Shown here in pieces: positions 10,913 to 22,388 of a stretch of DNA of 64,000 bases. The notes beneath the pieces are model-generated. The model was given only the letters and a program-made list of their open reading frames with translations. It was not told the origin of the DNA and searched no databases. Source of the DNA: Microthyrium microscopicum (lineage: Eukaryota > Ascomycota > Dothideomycetes > Microthyriales > Microthyriaceae); the NCBI GenBank assembly GCA_010405405.1, contig MU004241.1, positions 917,373 through 981,372 on the forward strand, written 5' to 3'. The position numbers were made by a program, and so were the translations under genes. The first letter of the stretch is position 1. Each line of letters starts with the position of its first letter.

Positions 10913-12044
10913 ATGTTTGGAGCGTTGAATAGATTCATTGGCCGACTGGATGGCGAGCCGCAAGCGCAAACAGCGCCGCATGGAGCAGCAGGCTTCCAAA
11001 TTCTTAGAAGTACCAACAAGGAACTGGCGTTGGAGCCGTGGTTTGATTTTATCATTGGAATCAACGGCCGGACTCTAGTACGCTCTAAGCTTTCGCGAAT
11101 CGACGCGTTCATCGCTTACAAAATTATAGGACAACAGCGATCCAAATTTGTTCGCTGCAGAGGTGAGGAACTGCGGAGGCTCAACAATAAGTCTTGGCAT
11201 ATGGAGCGCAAAGGTATGATATATGACCTTTTCATAACTTCTGAAACTAAACTATATACAGGGCCAAAAGATAAAGGAGATCTACGCACCTATACCCGTT
11301 GAATCGCCATCTCTAGGCCTCTCCCTGCAATGGGCGCCCCTCAGCAGTACCGAAGATGTTTGGCATGTACTGGAAGTGGCACCAAACTCACCCGCAGACA
11401 AAGCCGGTCTACTTCCATACGGCGACTACATCATCGGCAGCCCTGAAGGTATAGTTCGCGGAGAGTCTGGCCTTCCCGAGCTCATCGAAGATGTATGTTT
11501 TTCGTACCCGCATATAAATATCCACTAATCTGAGCATCAGTTCCTGGATCAGCCACTCAAGCTTTTCGTCTACAACCACGAGTATAACGTAACTCGTCCC
11601 GTCGAACTAAGTCCTTCGCGCCATTGGGGTGGCCAAGGAGCTCTTGGCTGCACGCTGGGCTTTGGTGCCCTGCATCGCATTCCTGCACCGCTGGAAGAGC
11701 CACCTCATGGACCTGGAGAGACTATGTTCGACACATCGCTTGACGAGAAGCAGGCTCTGGCAGCCGCGCCCGCTAACACAGACTTTTTGGTCCCAGCAAA
11801 CATGCAATTCGATGCGCCGAAAGCGCCTGCTGGCCCACCTGTGGCTAAACGGGAGCGCAAGGTACGGCATCATGCTTCGCCCAATGCAGAAATTGACGAG
11901 TACTTTCGCGAGGGCGAGCAGAAAAGTAGGGAAGAGGACCACGCGCCATCTCCCAAGCCGGGAGGACCTGGAGTTCGCCCACCACCGCCAAAGGTTGGAC
12001 CGCCTCCAAAAGCAGCGAGTCCTGCTGCGAAAGAATCAGAATAG
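10913..12044 (+). CDS. grh1: GRASP55/65 homologue (Golgi reassembly stacking protein, Grh1-like)
   Basis: GRASP proteins are peripheral Golgi/ER-exit-site proteins used in membrane tethering and unconventional secretion. Four exons (10913-11077, 11130-11213, 11262-11492, 11541-12044) encode 327 residues. Two PDZ-like GRASP domains are evident: first GFQILRSTNKELALEPWFDF, DNSDPNLFAAEVRNC and ISLGIWSAKG; second PSLGLSLQWAPLSSTEDVW, APNSPADKAGLLPYGDYI and LFVYNHEYNVTR through GCTLGFGALHRIP. The C-terminal third (from about residue 220) is a disordered Pro/Ala/Lys-rich tail with PPPP runs. It starts MFGALNRFIGRL rather than MG, so N-myristoylation is not expected; an amphipathic N-terminal helix would suit membrane binding as in yeast Grh1. 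Intron 1 must be spliced, since its readthrough destroys the PDZ fold. Confidence 0.93.
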
Positions 12045-12290
12045 CTTGTATTTGAGATAGCATTTGTAAAAATACAATTCTATGTTACAGAGTGGAATAT
12101 ATGTACTATATTATATATGCGCTTAGATAGCAATCTTGGCGCGGAAAAGTGACAAGTCCTTTTGTACTGCAGCAATACACGGTGTTCTGAGCACCTTCAT
12201 TTTCTCCGTAGCTTTATGATGGACTCACGTGCTGTCCTGTCGCCACGTCTCACCTCCAATGCGTATTGATCCGCCTTCGGCATTTTGATT

Positions 12291-14544
12291 TCAGCGCGAG
12301 AGGCCTTTGGTTTCATGTTGTGCCTCATTTGCCGATGTGTGACCAGCATACCTCGCTGGCAGCTCGGAGGGTAGCGGTACCTCTGCTATTAGCTCTTGGG
12401 CGACTCGAAAGTTCTCTGGACGCTCACTCGAGCCCTCCAATCTCTTCAGATTGTGTGCAGCCAACTGCTCCGATGTCATCACACTCGGACTCCTCACCAT
12501 CAAATCCTCGCCCCGATTGTTCTTTGGAAACGCAATCACATCTCGCACCGAGTCCGTCTCCATCAACAATGCAACCAACCGATCAAAGCCCAGCGCTATG
12601 CCCGCATGTGGTGGACATCCTGCTCGCAGTGCGTTCAACAAGTGCCGAAAGTCCTCAACACGCTCACTCGGCATCTTCAGGATATCCCGCATCACCCACT
12701 CCTGCACAGCTGCGTTATGAATCCGCCGACTGCCACCCCCAAGCTCCACGCCATTGACGACAAGATCATAGTGTGCTGCCTTTGCAGCCATCGGGTTGCT
12801 GCTTAGCAAATCGAAATCTTCCTGGGTTTTGGGTGCGGTGAAGGGGTGGTGGGTGGCTGTGATGCCAGCGGCGCCACCTTGGCCAGGCTCATCCGCGCTA
12901 CTAGGCGAGAAGAGCGGGAAATCGGTGACCCAGAGGAATTTGAAGCCTGACGGTTTCGGTATGGCGCCGTTCTCAACTGCAGCACGATGTAAGGCAGTAC
13001 GTAGGCGACCCATGGTTGTCCAGCCTCCATGGCGGGGAGCGCGTGGCTCGGTGTTGACTATCAGTATCCGGCCGTGTTGAATAAGGTCGGGCCGCTTTTT
13101 AGCTAGTAGATGTATAAGGTCATCGGGGACCCCGGGGAGACCGGTAAGTTCATCGTAAACACCTACAACAAAGCCGGCTTTGGACCAAGATAGTCTTGGG
13201 CCACTGAGCAGATGCTCGCTCAAGAGACTTCTCTGCTGGGATGTAACCGATAATGAATCGAAAACGCCAATAATATCTTTTGCTGAGACATTGCCCGGAT
13301 CCAAGGAAAGTACCTCTATTCTGAGGGCTTTGTTTACGTCTGGATTATCGAAAGCTTCTGCTAGGTGATCTGTTACGTCTTCAATCTAGTTAAATCAGTA
13401 CTTGAAAAAATACGAGATTTTTGCCCAACTTACCAAAAGATCATAACGGAGGTCTGGCTTATCAGATCCATACCTCGTCATTGCTGTGTCATATGTCATA
13501 CGTCCAAATGGTTGGTCAAGCTTCACTTGCTCTCTCGAATGTTTACGAAAAATTTGGTAAATGAGTCCCTCTGTTTCTTTCATGACTGTATCTTCACCCG
13601 CAAACCCTATTTCAAGGTCAATTTGCGTGAATTCTGGTTGTCGATCAGCTCTCAGGTCCTCATCTCGAAAACACCGAGCAATCTGAGCATATTTATGGAT
13701 GCCGCCTGACATGAGAATTTGCTTGTATTGCTGTGGGCTTTGGGGCAATGCATATGCTTCCCCTTTGCTTCCTTTCAACACGAGAAATTCACGAGCACCT
13801 TCTGGTGTCGACTTGAATAACAGGGGCGTTTCGACTATCGCATAACCGTGTTTAGAAAAATGAGTACAGACTGTGGCATAGACGTTCGACCTCGTCAGCA
13901 GGGCCTCGCGAAGCTTCAAAGATGCTCTCATCTCCAAGTTTCGCTCCTCTGGCCCAAACACTTTATCTTCACTGAGCATAATGTTTGAGGGGAAAGTGCT
14001 CAAGAGTGTGCTAGACTCGTAGTCAATCTCAATGTGAGCCAGTGCGTTGTTGGAAATTGCTAGATTCGCTTTTCTAGCAACCACTTTGCCTCGAACTCGT
14101 ATGGGGCTGTGACGTGAGTATTGAAGAATGTCCGCGCCTGATTTACACACTACCTGCACCTTGTTATTGAGGCCGATGTTGTGGACGTCGACGAAGTTCA
14201 GCTTGCTGGATTGCTTTCTTTTCGTCCCCATGTAGCCATCGAATTCGACATGCTGGCCGAGTACCTCCTTTTTATGTAGGAACATCAACTTATGGGTTGC
14301 GGCTTCCAATCCTACTACGAGGTGTCAGATATGCATTATTTAGTAACATCAGAGACTCACATGTAAGTTTGTAGGCCTCAGAGTCTTCTAACGACAGCAC
14401 CGACGGCGACGTTGAGCCTGGAGTACTCTCCGTGACATAGCGACGCTGTGATGATCGGAACCCATGATTTCCAATGATATGGTAAGCTGGCCTTGGAATG
14501 GCAGAAAGATCAGCCAGAGAGCGGGTCACGAGTCCCCAGCGCAT
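12291..14544 (-). CDS. msd1: Mitochondrial aspartyl-tRNA synthetase
   Basis: Class II synthetase that charges mitochondrial tRNA-Asp. Three exons (14544-14361, 14314-13434, 13385-12291) give 719 residues. The N-terminus is rich in Arg/Ser and poor in acids (RSSQRRYVTES), a plausible mitochondrial presequence, followed by an OB-fold anticodon-binding region. The catalytic core shows the flipping-loop/QSPQQYKQILM segment, motif 2 IARCFRDEDLRADRQPEFTQ and motif 3 HAGIALGFDRLVALLM, with the bacterial-type GAD-like insertion between them. The 3' splice site of intron 1 is chosen at 14315 because the next AG, three bases downstream, would create a stop. The gene converges on the GRASP gene with about 250 bp between stop codons. 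Confidence 0.93.
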
Positions 14545-15520
14545 CGGGCTTTGAGATCAACTACCAGCACAGCTGAAAGTGTTGGTTTCCGAGTATAAAA
14601 AGGAGGGCATTGAAAACATCATTGATGTCGATGTTGAAGTTCAAGAAAAAAAGAAGCTAGTATTCCAAATAGTACTAGCTCGAATGTACCCTGGCAAGCT
14701 TTGGATTATGTAACGCGCCTTGCGCGCTAAGATTTTGCCTACTTTTGACTTGCAACTCCAGCACCCCTCCAAATTCTTTTCTTCATCCTTCCCATTTTAT
14801 TCATGTGAGTATAAAACTTTCAACCACTTCTGTTCAGCATTGATACTAATATTTCTTCTTCTAGATGATGAAAGCCTAGCGTGCTCTAGATGAGCTGTCC
14901 ATCTTTTCGGCATGAAATCCTCCCTTCGGGGCTCAAGTGGCTTCTTGTTTGAACTGATGGCAGCATGATATCGGCGCTCGGCACACAACCTTGTTACTTA
15001 ACGAGCGCGATGATGGCAACTCTGACCCTTAAAATGGAGAAGGTGTATATTTGGATGATGATGGCACGGTCGAGGGGCTTGCTGTGCGATTATGTCTTGT
15101 CCATGGCATAACTTTCACGGCATACTCTAGCCCTCGCACTCTGTTCTCGGCAGAATGGATGTCAAACCCCTGGGACCTCTGAAGGCTCAGACAATATGCT
15201 GGCAGGATTTTGCCGGGCTAATGCGGATTCATCAAATCGAGGATCAAGTAGGATTATTGCTCGAAAGTGTATATAAAGTTTTTTGTTTGTTTTTAGATGC
15301 TAGTACCTGTTAGGTGGCTGACAGCTCTGGATGAATTGCATTTGATGTTGACTGAGAATGGTTGGACAGGCATTTTGTTCAATGGCAGCCAGGGACGCCA
15401 CAATAATATTAATCGTTTTACCTCGGTGAAGGCTTCTCCTTTGATCAGGTTTGACTGTCTCTCTTTGCGCGTTTGCCAGCGCAATAATATCGATGAATTT
15501 CTTAGTTGTATTCTCTTCTA
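14545..15520. other. Upstream region of mtAspRS and left flank of the LINE
   Basis: About 1 kb of ordinary base composition. Two 74-codon open frames overlap on opposite strands at about 15297-15524; neither resembles a known family and the overlap suggests chance. The composition changes abruptly at about 15530, where the RIP-mutated element begins, so this segment appears to be unmutated host flank. Confidence 0.45.
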
Positions 15521-15527
15521 GCAATTA
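15521..15527. repeat. Candidate target-site duplication, left copy
   Basis: GCAATTA here is repeated exactly at 21963-21969, and the two copies sit at the two boundaries where AT-rich RIP-mutated DNA meets normal DNA. Seven bases can recur by chance in AT-rich DNA, so this is a candidate only. Confidence 0.45.
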
Positions 15528-15632
15528 AGGCTTAAAGACAGGATTATCATTAAGGCCCTCGTCTAAGTAAGGCTACGATATAGGGAGGACTTAAACCTCC
15601 ACGCCTAGTTTCCTATAAAATATTATTAGTAG

Positions 15633-18600
15633 TCAGAGCTTTAAATAAACTTTAAAGAGCCCCTAACTCTCTACTATCCATATGTAAGTACTTTATAAGA
15701 ATTAACTTTATAGAACAAAGTCTATATTATCATTAGTTAGAGTAGACGTATATTTATTTAGTAACTTAAGGTCTATTAGGCACTTTAGACCCTTTAGGAT
15801 TTTAATATCCTTAGGTCTTTAGCCCTAGCGTGCTTAGAATATCTTTTAGTTAGTCCTTATGCTTTAGTATTATAGCATTATAGTAGCTACCTGCTTTGTT
15901 ATAATCTAGTAGTATAAGTAGCTAATAAAGATAGTAGTTATATTAGTCTTCCTCTAAATTAGATTAGGTTTCTTATAATAGTAAGATAGGTACCCTTTAT
16001 AGAGGTACTAAGCTACAAACTAGTATATAATTTTTATTCTATTACTTAAAGCCTTTAGAATATTTAGGACGCTTATAGTATATAGTACTATTAGCTTAGG
16101 CATTATCTCTAGAATATATAGATCCTCTCTCCTTAAGCTAAGGTAAATAAGAATCTTTATTATATAATCTTATATATTTATCGCTACTAAATAGTGAAGC
16201 TATATATATTCTCTTATAAAGTTAATATAGTAGATTAGGTAGTTAAGCCTATTAGAGTAATTAGCCTAAGTAACCTCTTAGCCTATTAAGACCCTTTAGT
16301 AAAGAAGTTTCTAAAACAAGTTAGTAGCTTTTGGAACAATAAGTCCTTAGCAAACTAATTACTATATACGCTTTATAGTAACATCTTATCTAGTCCTTTA
16401 CTTATATATAGTAACGACATAGATAACCTTCTTATTATAATTAATTTTATTATGCTTTTTGCTTAAGAAAAAGAGATAGAACTAGCAAAATGTAGTAGTT
16501 AAGAACTCTCCTTATTTGCTAATTTTATAGCATAATTCCTCCTTATGGATTCTATTCTAAGCTCTTTAAGTATTAGGGGTCTATAGGGCAATCTACTACT
16601 AGTAAGGTAAAGACTCTACTAGCTTCTAAATATCTTTAATATAGTCTTTATCTTCCCCTTATAAGTCCTAAGAGTAGTTTAGTAGAAAAAGTATTATAGT
16701 AATAGAGTTATAAAGGTCACTAAGAGTCTAATAATTATTATACTAAAAGTCTTTAAACTTTTTTTTATTCTACCTTTAGGCTCTATAGCTCTTTCCTATA
16801 CTTATTATAGAATAGTACTATAGGTTAGCCCTTAGAATATTAGACTATTCTATTATAGGATTCTACATTAAAGGGCATCTATTACTCTTAAACTTATTAC
16901 CTCCCTAGATATTTTAATACTATATAAAAATATGGCTTAATCTAACTAGTAGAGAGCTAGCATTTACCTTTTTATATATTATCTAAACCTAAGGATTCAT
17001 AAGAGCTTCTATAAAGGTATACCTCTATTTTATTATAGAAAGAATTAGTAAGTTAGCAAGACGTACCTAATATAGATTAGGATAGCTCTAAGTTTAGGCT
17101 ACCATAGTATAGGTATTAGTATCTATAATAAATTAGATATCCTAGTAGCCTAAGCTACCTTTATCTTTACGTTTACACGCTCTAATTATAATAATTAGTC
17201 CTTACTTTAGGTTATTCTATATTATATAGCTATACTTACTTACTATAGTATCTCTTTATAGAGTAGTAATAGGTAGAAATCTTAGTATATATCTAATTAA
17301 AAATAATACTATTAAGTTAGTAATAAGGACTCTACTTTTTAGTAAGAGATATAACACTAGCTATTAAGATATAATTAAGGCAATCTTATCTATTAGTATA
17401 TTCTAAAAGTTTACTATATTTTCTTTTAGGTTAGTCTCTATTAGGATGCTAAGGTAATAGTACTTAGTACTTCTACTTATAATCTATATATTTAGTATAG
17501 CAATCTAGGAGCCCTTATAGTAAAGTAGATATAACTTATTCTAGTTTACTTTTATAGCTAATACTTATCTATAATTATAAAGGATTCCCTTAATAATATC
17601 TACTTTAATCTAGTCCTATAATAGGATCTAAGTATTATTAGTATATAGTATTATCTTTAGTAAGTCTAAGCCTAGTATATTATAGCTAGCTATCCTTAAG
17701 TTCTACTTAATTATTTAAGCTAAAGGCTTAATAGCAATTAGGAAGAAAAGATAGCTAATTAGATTGCCTTAGCGAACACTAGATTTAACTACTATTACTT
17801 TACTCCTATAACTATTAATCTAAGCATAGAGACTAGTTATTTTATAAAGAGTTTTTAACTAGTTTATAAACGCTACTAGTATGCTAAAGGTAGCTATTAC
17901 TACCTATAAGTAGATATAGTTTACTCTATTATATGCCTTCTCTTAATTAAGGAATAGTAAGCCTTACTTATTACTATCTTCTTAGAGATAGCTAATAAGC
18001 ATTTATACTATATAAATATTATTATTAATTAGATAACCTTTAAGGAAGGCTATTTAATAATTACTAATTACTTTTTCTAGGACGCTATCTAGTTACCTTT
18101 TTAGTATAGAAGTAAATAGTTTATAATCTATATTTATAACTAAGAGCAAGTAATAGTTTGCTAGTTACTCTTTGTCTCCCTTTTTATAGAGAATTATAAG
18201 ACAACTATCTATTTATCTTTTTAAGTACCGCCCTATATCTATTACTTCCTAGAAGACTACTCTTAGGATCTTTATAAGATTTAGATAGCCCTAGGTCTAA
18301 CCCTCTATTATTAGTCTAGTAAGGGTAAGAGCTTTATAGAACTTACTAATAAAGCTATTATAGCTAGGCAAAGTCCTAACCTTTATTAATTATATTACTT
18401 TTACTACCTCTTATTTCATTACTTAACTTATTAATTAAGCTTTATTAGGCCTACTAATTTTCTACTTAATAGCTAATATAAAGTATAACATTTAAACCTT
18501 ATTTATATCTTTCTTAGCAAATAGCTTAAAATAAAACTTCTCTACCTATCTTAGGATCTTATTATTACTCTTTAGCGTTTCCCTATTTCTGCTTCTTAAT

Positions 18601-19799
18601 AAAGTTATAGAAGTCTTAAACCTCTTCTTTGTTTAAGCAAAGAACTACTTAGTAGGTTATTTATCTAGTATAGCCACTTTAGCTAGGGCATTATAAGAGT
18701 AGTTCTTATATTCTTATTATACTAGGCATACCTCCTAAATAGCAATATATTTTAGGCGTTTATTAATAACTACTAATTAGCTAGTTAGTCTTTATGCATA
18801 AAGCTTTAGACAGCGTTTCTTTAGTAGTTACTTTTAACATCCTATCGCACGATAATATTTTGTTAAGTACGTTATAATTAATTCTCTTATCTTTACTTTG
18901 TATATATCCTAGCTATAGATAGGGTCCTCTATATTAAACTTTATTAACTACTTAGCATAGAGTGCTAGTAATTATAAGTTCTTTAGATCCTCTACCTTAA
19001 GCCGCTAATAACCTAGGCCTTAGGGGCACCCTTCTAGGTTAGCCTTTAGGGTAAACCTAATCACTTTATAGTCCTAAATACTTAGGCCTATTTATATTAT
19101 ATCCTAATCTCTAGTTCATAGAAGCTAATCCTCTCTAATATATAATCTATTAATTTAAGAGACTTCTTTAAATAAGTATATAATAGCCTATAGCTACTAG
19201 TAGCGCTAGCTATCTACTATTATGCCTTAGCCTATAAGTTAAATATAGTGTTTCTCTAAATCTAGGGTTAGCCTCTCTAATCTTTTAAGTTTATAGTAGT
19301 CTATTAGTAAGAGTTTAGAGTTCTAGTCTTCTTCTATTACATTATAGTTAAGACGTAGAGCGGCTACTAGCTAGGGATATATTATTTCCTACTACTCTTT
19401 ATTCTGCCTATGTCTCTTTATAAGAGCGTAGACTAAGGCAACTATAATAGTTATCCCTCTACAGCGTATCTTCTAAACAAGAAGATGGCTACTATTTATA
19501 AGGATTTAGCTAGATACATAGTCCTAAGTCTCCTAATTATCTTTAATCTAACTACTAGTTTTTGTATTTATTAATATTATAACTCTAGCCTTTCTCTTAT
19601 TATTATCTAATACTACGTTAATATAGATTTAGGGGAATAAGGCAGTATATTTAAGTCGTATAGGTTTATCTAGCATAGTTTCCTACATTAGCAGAATATT
19701 AATAGAGTTAGCTATTACGTAGTAGTATAAATTTTAAAAAGGAGCAGCCCTTCTAAGCCCTTATATATTAAAAGAAACTATATTTATTATATCTAACAT
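15633..19799 (-). pseudogene. LINE ORF2-like region: APE endonuclease and reverse transcriptase
   Basis: From an ATG at 19799 the decayed frame gives SFNIQGLR and, at about 19690-19670, an LLM-[Q]-ET-MLD block, both typical of the APE-type endonuclease. Further on come LYKKGD (about 18190), INIDYKLFTSILKRQL, FL(D to N)QEKAY(D to N)RV (about 17955-17925) and the catalytic Y-x-D-D box at 17645-17631, now read as YTNNT. The QEKAYDRV wording favours the L1/Tx1 side of LINEs over the Tad1 type common in ascomycetes. Roughly 650 codons follow the catalytic box without an obvious named domain. Confidence 0.75.
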
Positions 19800-19849
19800 A
19801 AGAATCTATAATAAGGGTATAGGGAGCAAGCTTACTACATAGAGAGGCA

Positions 19850-21524
19850 CTTAAGTAGCTACTTTCTAAATAAGATTAGGGCAGCGCTAGACTATATAGC
19901 CTAGCGTAACCTACTTACAAATAGAGCACTCTAGGTCGTTTAGTCTTACTACCTAAAATAGAACGACGATACTAAGGTTTTAGCCCTCTAGCCTAATATT
20001 TATAATAGTTAATTTAATATAGCTATTAGGCATAGTAGGTACTTTATTAAAGTATACTACCACGCTACCTAGGCAAACACTATAGTATTCTTAAGTTCCT
20101 ATAGAGAAACTAAGGAGTTTACTCTATACACTTAGGATTACCATAATGCTAGCGACGATATCGTTAGCGGTTAGCCTCATAGACTAGGTAGTTATAAAGA
20201 TGGTTAGTTTTCTAGCAATGAAGACATAAAGTCTAACAACCTCTGGTATACCCTTAATGTCTATAATACTATAGCTAGCTTTCTCTACCTTATCCTTAGA
20301 GGGATATTACAAAGCATAGCCTTTTATTATTTTATAGCAAAAAATAGGACGAGGGATCCTAGCATTTTCTAGCGCATTAATAACCTACTTCTTAGTAATA
20401 GTCTATAAGCTACGCTTATTCTTTAGTAACTAGCATATAACGTGCTTACTATCTACAAATATAGGAGCATTAAGTATATGCTCTCTAGGCTTCCATAATT
20501 TTAACCTACTACTAGTCTTATTAGGTAGGTTTAGTCCGTCTAGAGTCTAGACCTGCTTATTCTTAGTTATACAACTAATAGTATTAGAGGTTATTCTACC
20601 ACGCTTCTTAGCTATGGCAGAGGATTTAGCTTTAGGCTTAGTATCTCTAGTAAAGAGACTATAAGTAATAGCGTTTGTTAAGCATTATAGGATTTAAATA
20701 AGAAGTACTTAACTAATTTAAATACTAACATTAATAGAGGAGGTAAGTCTTTAGGGCACCTAGGGAGGAAGTTTTTATAGTAAGAAAGGCTTAGAAAGAG
20801 TTATACAAGCTTTACTAGCTTTATTAAAGAGACTAGTTAGTCCCTCTATTATCTTATCCATCTTAATAGAGCTAGTAAGAGCACTTCTACTTAAGGTTTT
20901 AACTAGGACGTTACCCCCTTTAGGGTTAACGTTATTATCTTTAACTACGTTATGTCTAGCGTTAGCTTATTTAGCCTTCTCCTTCTTCCTTACGATTTAT
21001 ACTTCCTTCCTTACTTTATTCCTCTTATTTTTAGCTTTTGCCTTCTTTTCTAATTTTCGTTTTTTCTATCTCTCTTCTTCCTTATTTATTAATACTTTAG
21101 CCTCTTAATCTACCTTCTGCTAATCCTTAGCCAACTAGCAGTCCATCGCCTCATCTTCTATTACTTTATCTACCTTCGCCTACTCTACCTCTTACCTAGT
21201 TAATCCTATATTAGGGTTAGGCATATCTAACATATTAAAATTAAGAGCCCTAAGCTTATTATAAGATTCTTCTATATTTATTCTATTAGCCTACGTATTA
21301 ATAAAACTCTTAGAAGAAGAGCGTATACCTACGTTTAGAGAACTCTTTAACGCATTATCCTTATCTATAGTATTTATACTATCTATAGCTCCCTTAGAGG
21401 GTATCTCTTTAAATATATTAGGGACTATAGTCCTAGGGGATAGATTTAGAGTATAGCTTAGCTTCTTAGCCTAGCCTTTATTATCCTATTTAGCCTATTA
21501 TACTTTAGTAGAGAAGGAAGTCAT
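19850..21524 (-). pseudogene. LINE ORF1-like region with CCHC-type knuckle
   Basis: The decayed frame begins MTSFSTKV and is rich in Lys/Glu in the middle (charged, probably coiled, around 21060-20950). Near its end it has a C-x2-C-x6-[H changed to Y]-x4-C pattern at about 19930-19880, where the Tyr is what RIP makes of a His codon. This matches the nucleic-acid-binding ORF1 proteins of fungal LINEs. It is in the same frame as the downstream ORF2; whether a real stop separated them is hidden by the RIP-type stops. Confidence 0.6.
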
Positions 21525-21962
21525 AATAAAAAAAAAGTAGAGGCTATAGCTAACTATATTAATACGAGATAAAGACTCCTAAACTATTATCTAGAGCCAA
21601 TTTTATAGATAATAGTAGATCTTTGAATAAAAATTCTATAGTTTAAAAAATAGGTATATAGTAGCTTTAAAATAAAATCATTATTACCAAAAGGAAGCTA
21701 CTACACCTATAGAAATATCTCTTTAACGTAGGTATAAAAACTCTAATTTATAGTATATAGCTCTCCTATATATCGCGTAGATAAGTAATAACTCTAAATA
21801 TAGCAGTAAAAGCGTATTATAGACTAGAAAATCTCCTCTAATTAAGGATTTACTAAGGCATAATCTTTTAGTTTTAGATCCTACTACTTATACATATAGC
21901 TCTATTCTAAGTCTATATAGCTTTCACTTCCTACTTATCTCCTAAGATGCTATCTTATAAAG

Positions 21963-21969
21963 GCAATTA
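21963..21969. repeat. Candidate target-site duplication, right copy
   Basis: Exact copy of the GCAATTA at 15521-15527. It marks the right (5') boundary of the LINE at the point where base composition returns to normal. Confidence 0.45.
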
Positions 21970-21984
21970 TGCATAATCTCTTAA

Positions 21985-22006
21985 CGCGTTGCGTTAGCGC
22001 AGCGCG
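21985..22006. other. Imperfect GC-rich palindrome beside the LINE
   Basis: The two arms GCGTTGCGTT and AGCGCAGCGC pair with four differences out of twenty, every one a C/T or G/A difference as expected from cytosine deamination in a once perfect palindrome. TATGCAT at 21969 and ATGCATA at 22007 flank it in inverted orientation. It lies 16 bp outside the LINE and 383 bp upstream of the AP180 start codon. Function is unknown. Confidence 0.5.
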
Positions 22007-22388
22007 ATGCATATTAGCCAAAATAAAGTTACATTCGTAATGCAGGTTAGTCTAGAAGACCAAAATTGATAAAATAAATGATAAAACTTCAAAGGGTGTA
22101 ACTTTGCTCCCGGCGGGAGGCCAGCGCAATAATATGCTGCATTTCGGAGTGTGTTCCCGCCAGCTGGCAGTGACAAGGTCGGAACCCGTAGCTGTAGGAG
22201 TGAAAGGCCCGAGCGTTACCAAGCTCGTCACGATGCTTTCAACGGCGATTGGGCCCTCTTGAGTCTTAACATCCGACAACCCAGCCCTCCAAGTTCCAAC
22301 AATACCACCACCTAAACCTCATCCTCCAAATACTCTCTGAGCTACTCCCCAGACCTCATTGAAGACTTGAACTTGTCCTTTTGCTTCA

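Larger units (their letters stand above)
15528..21962 (-). mobile_element. RIP-mutated non-LTR retrotransposon (LINE, L1/Tx1-like)
   Basis: About 6.4 kb, strongly AT-rich, with CpA/TpG largely replaced by TpA. Read on the minus strand from an ATG at 21524, a single frame stays in register without a frameshift for about 1960 codons to a TGA at 15633-15635; it is interrupted only by many stop codons of the RIP type (TAG/TAA from CAG, CAA, TGG). Order of parts: a Lys/Glu-rich ORF1-like region, a zinc knuckle near 19930-19880, an APE endonuclease start (SFNIQGLR) near 19780, a reverse transcriptase around 18200-17500, and a long C-terminal extension. About 430 bp of 5' UTR and about 100 bp of 3' UTR are implied. 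No poly(A) tail is visible. The element is dead. Confidence 0.85.

Noticed and set aside
15297-15524. Opposed 74-codon frames beside the LINE
   Set aside because: They are on opposite strands over the same bases, match no family and are probably chance in unmutated flank.
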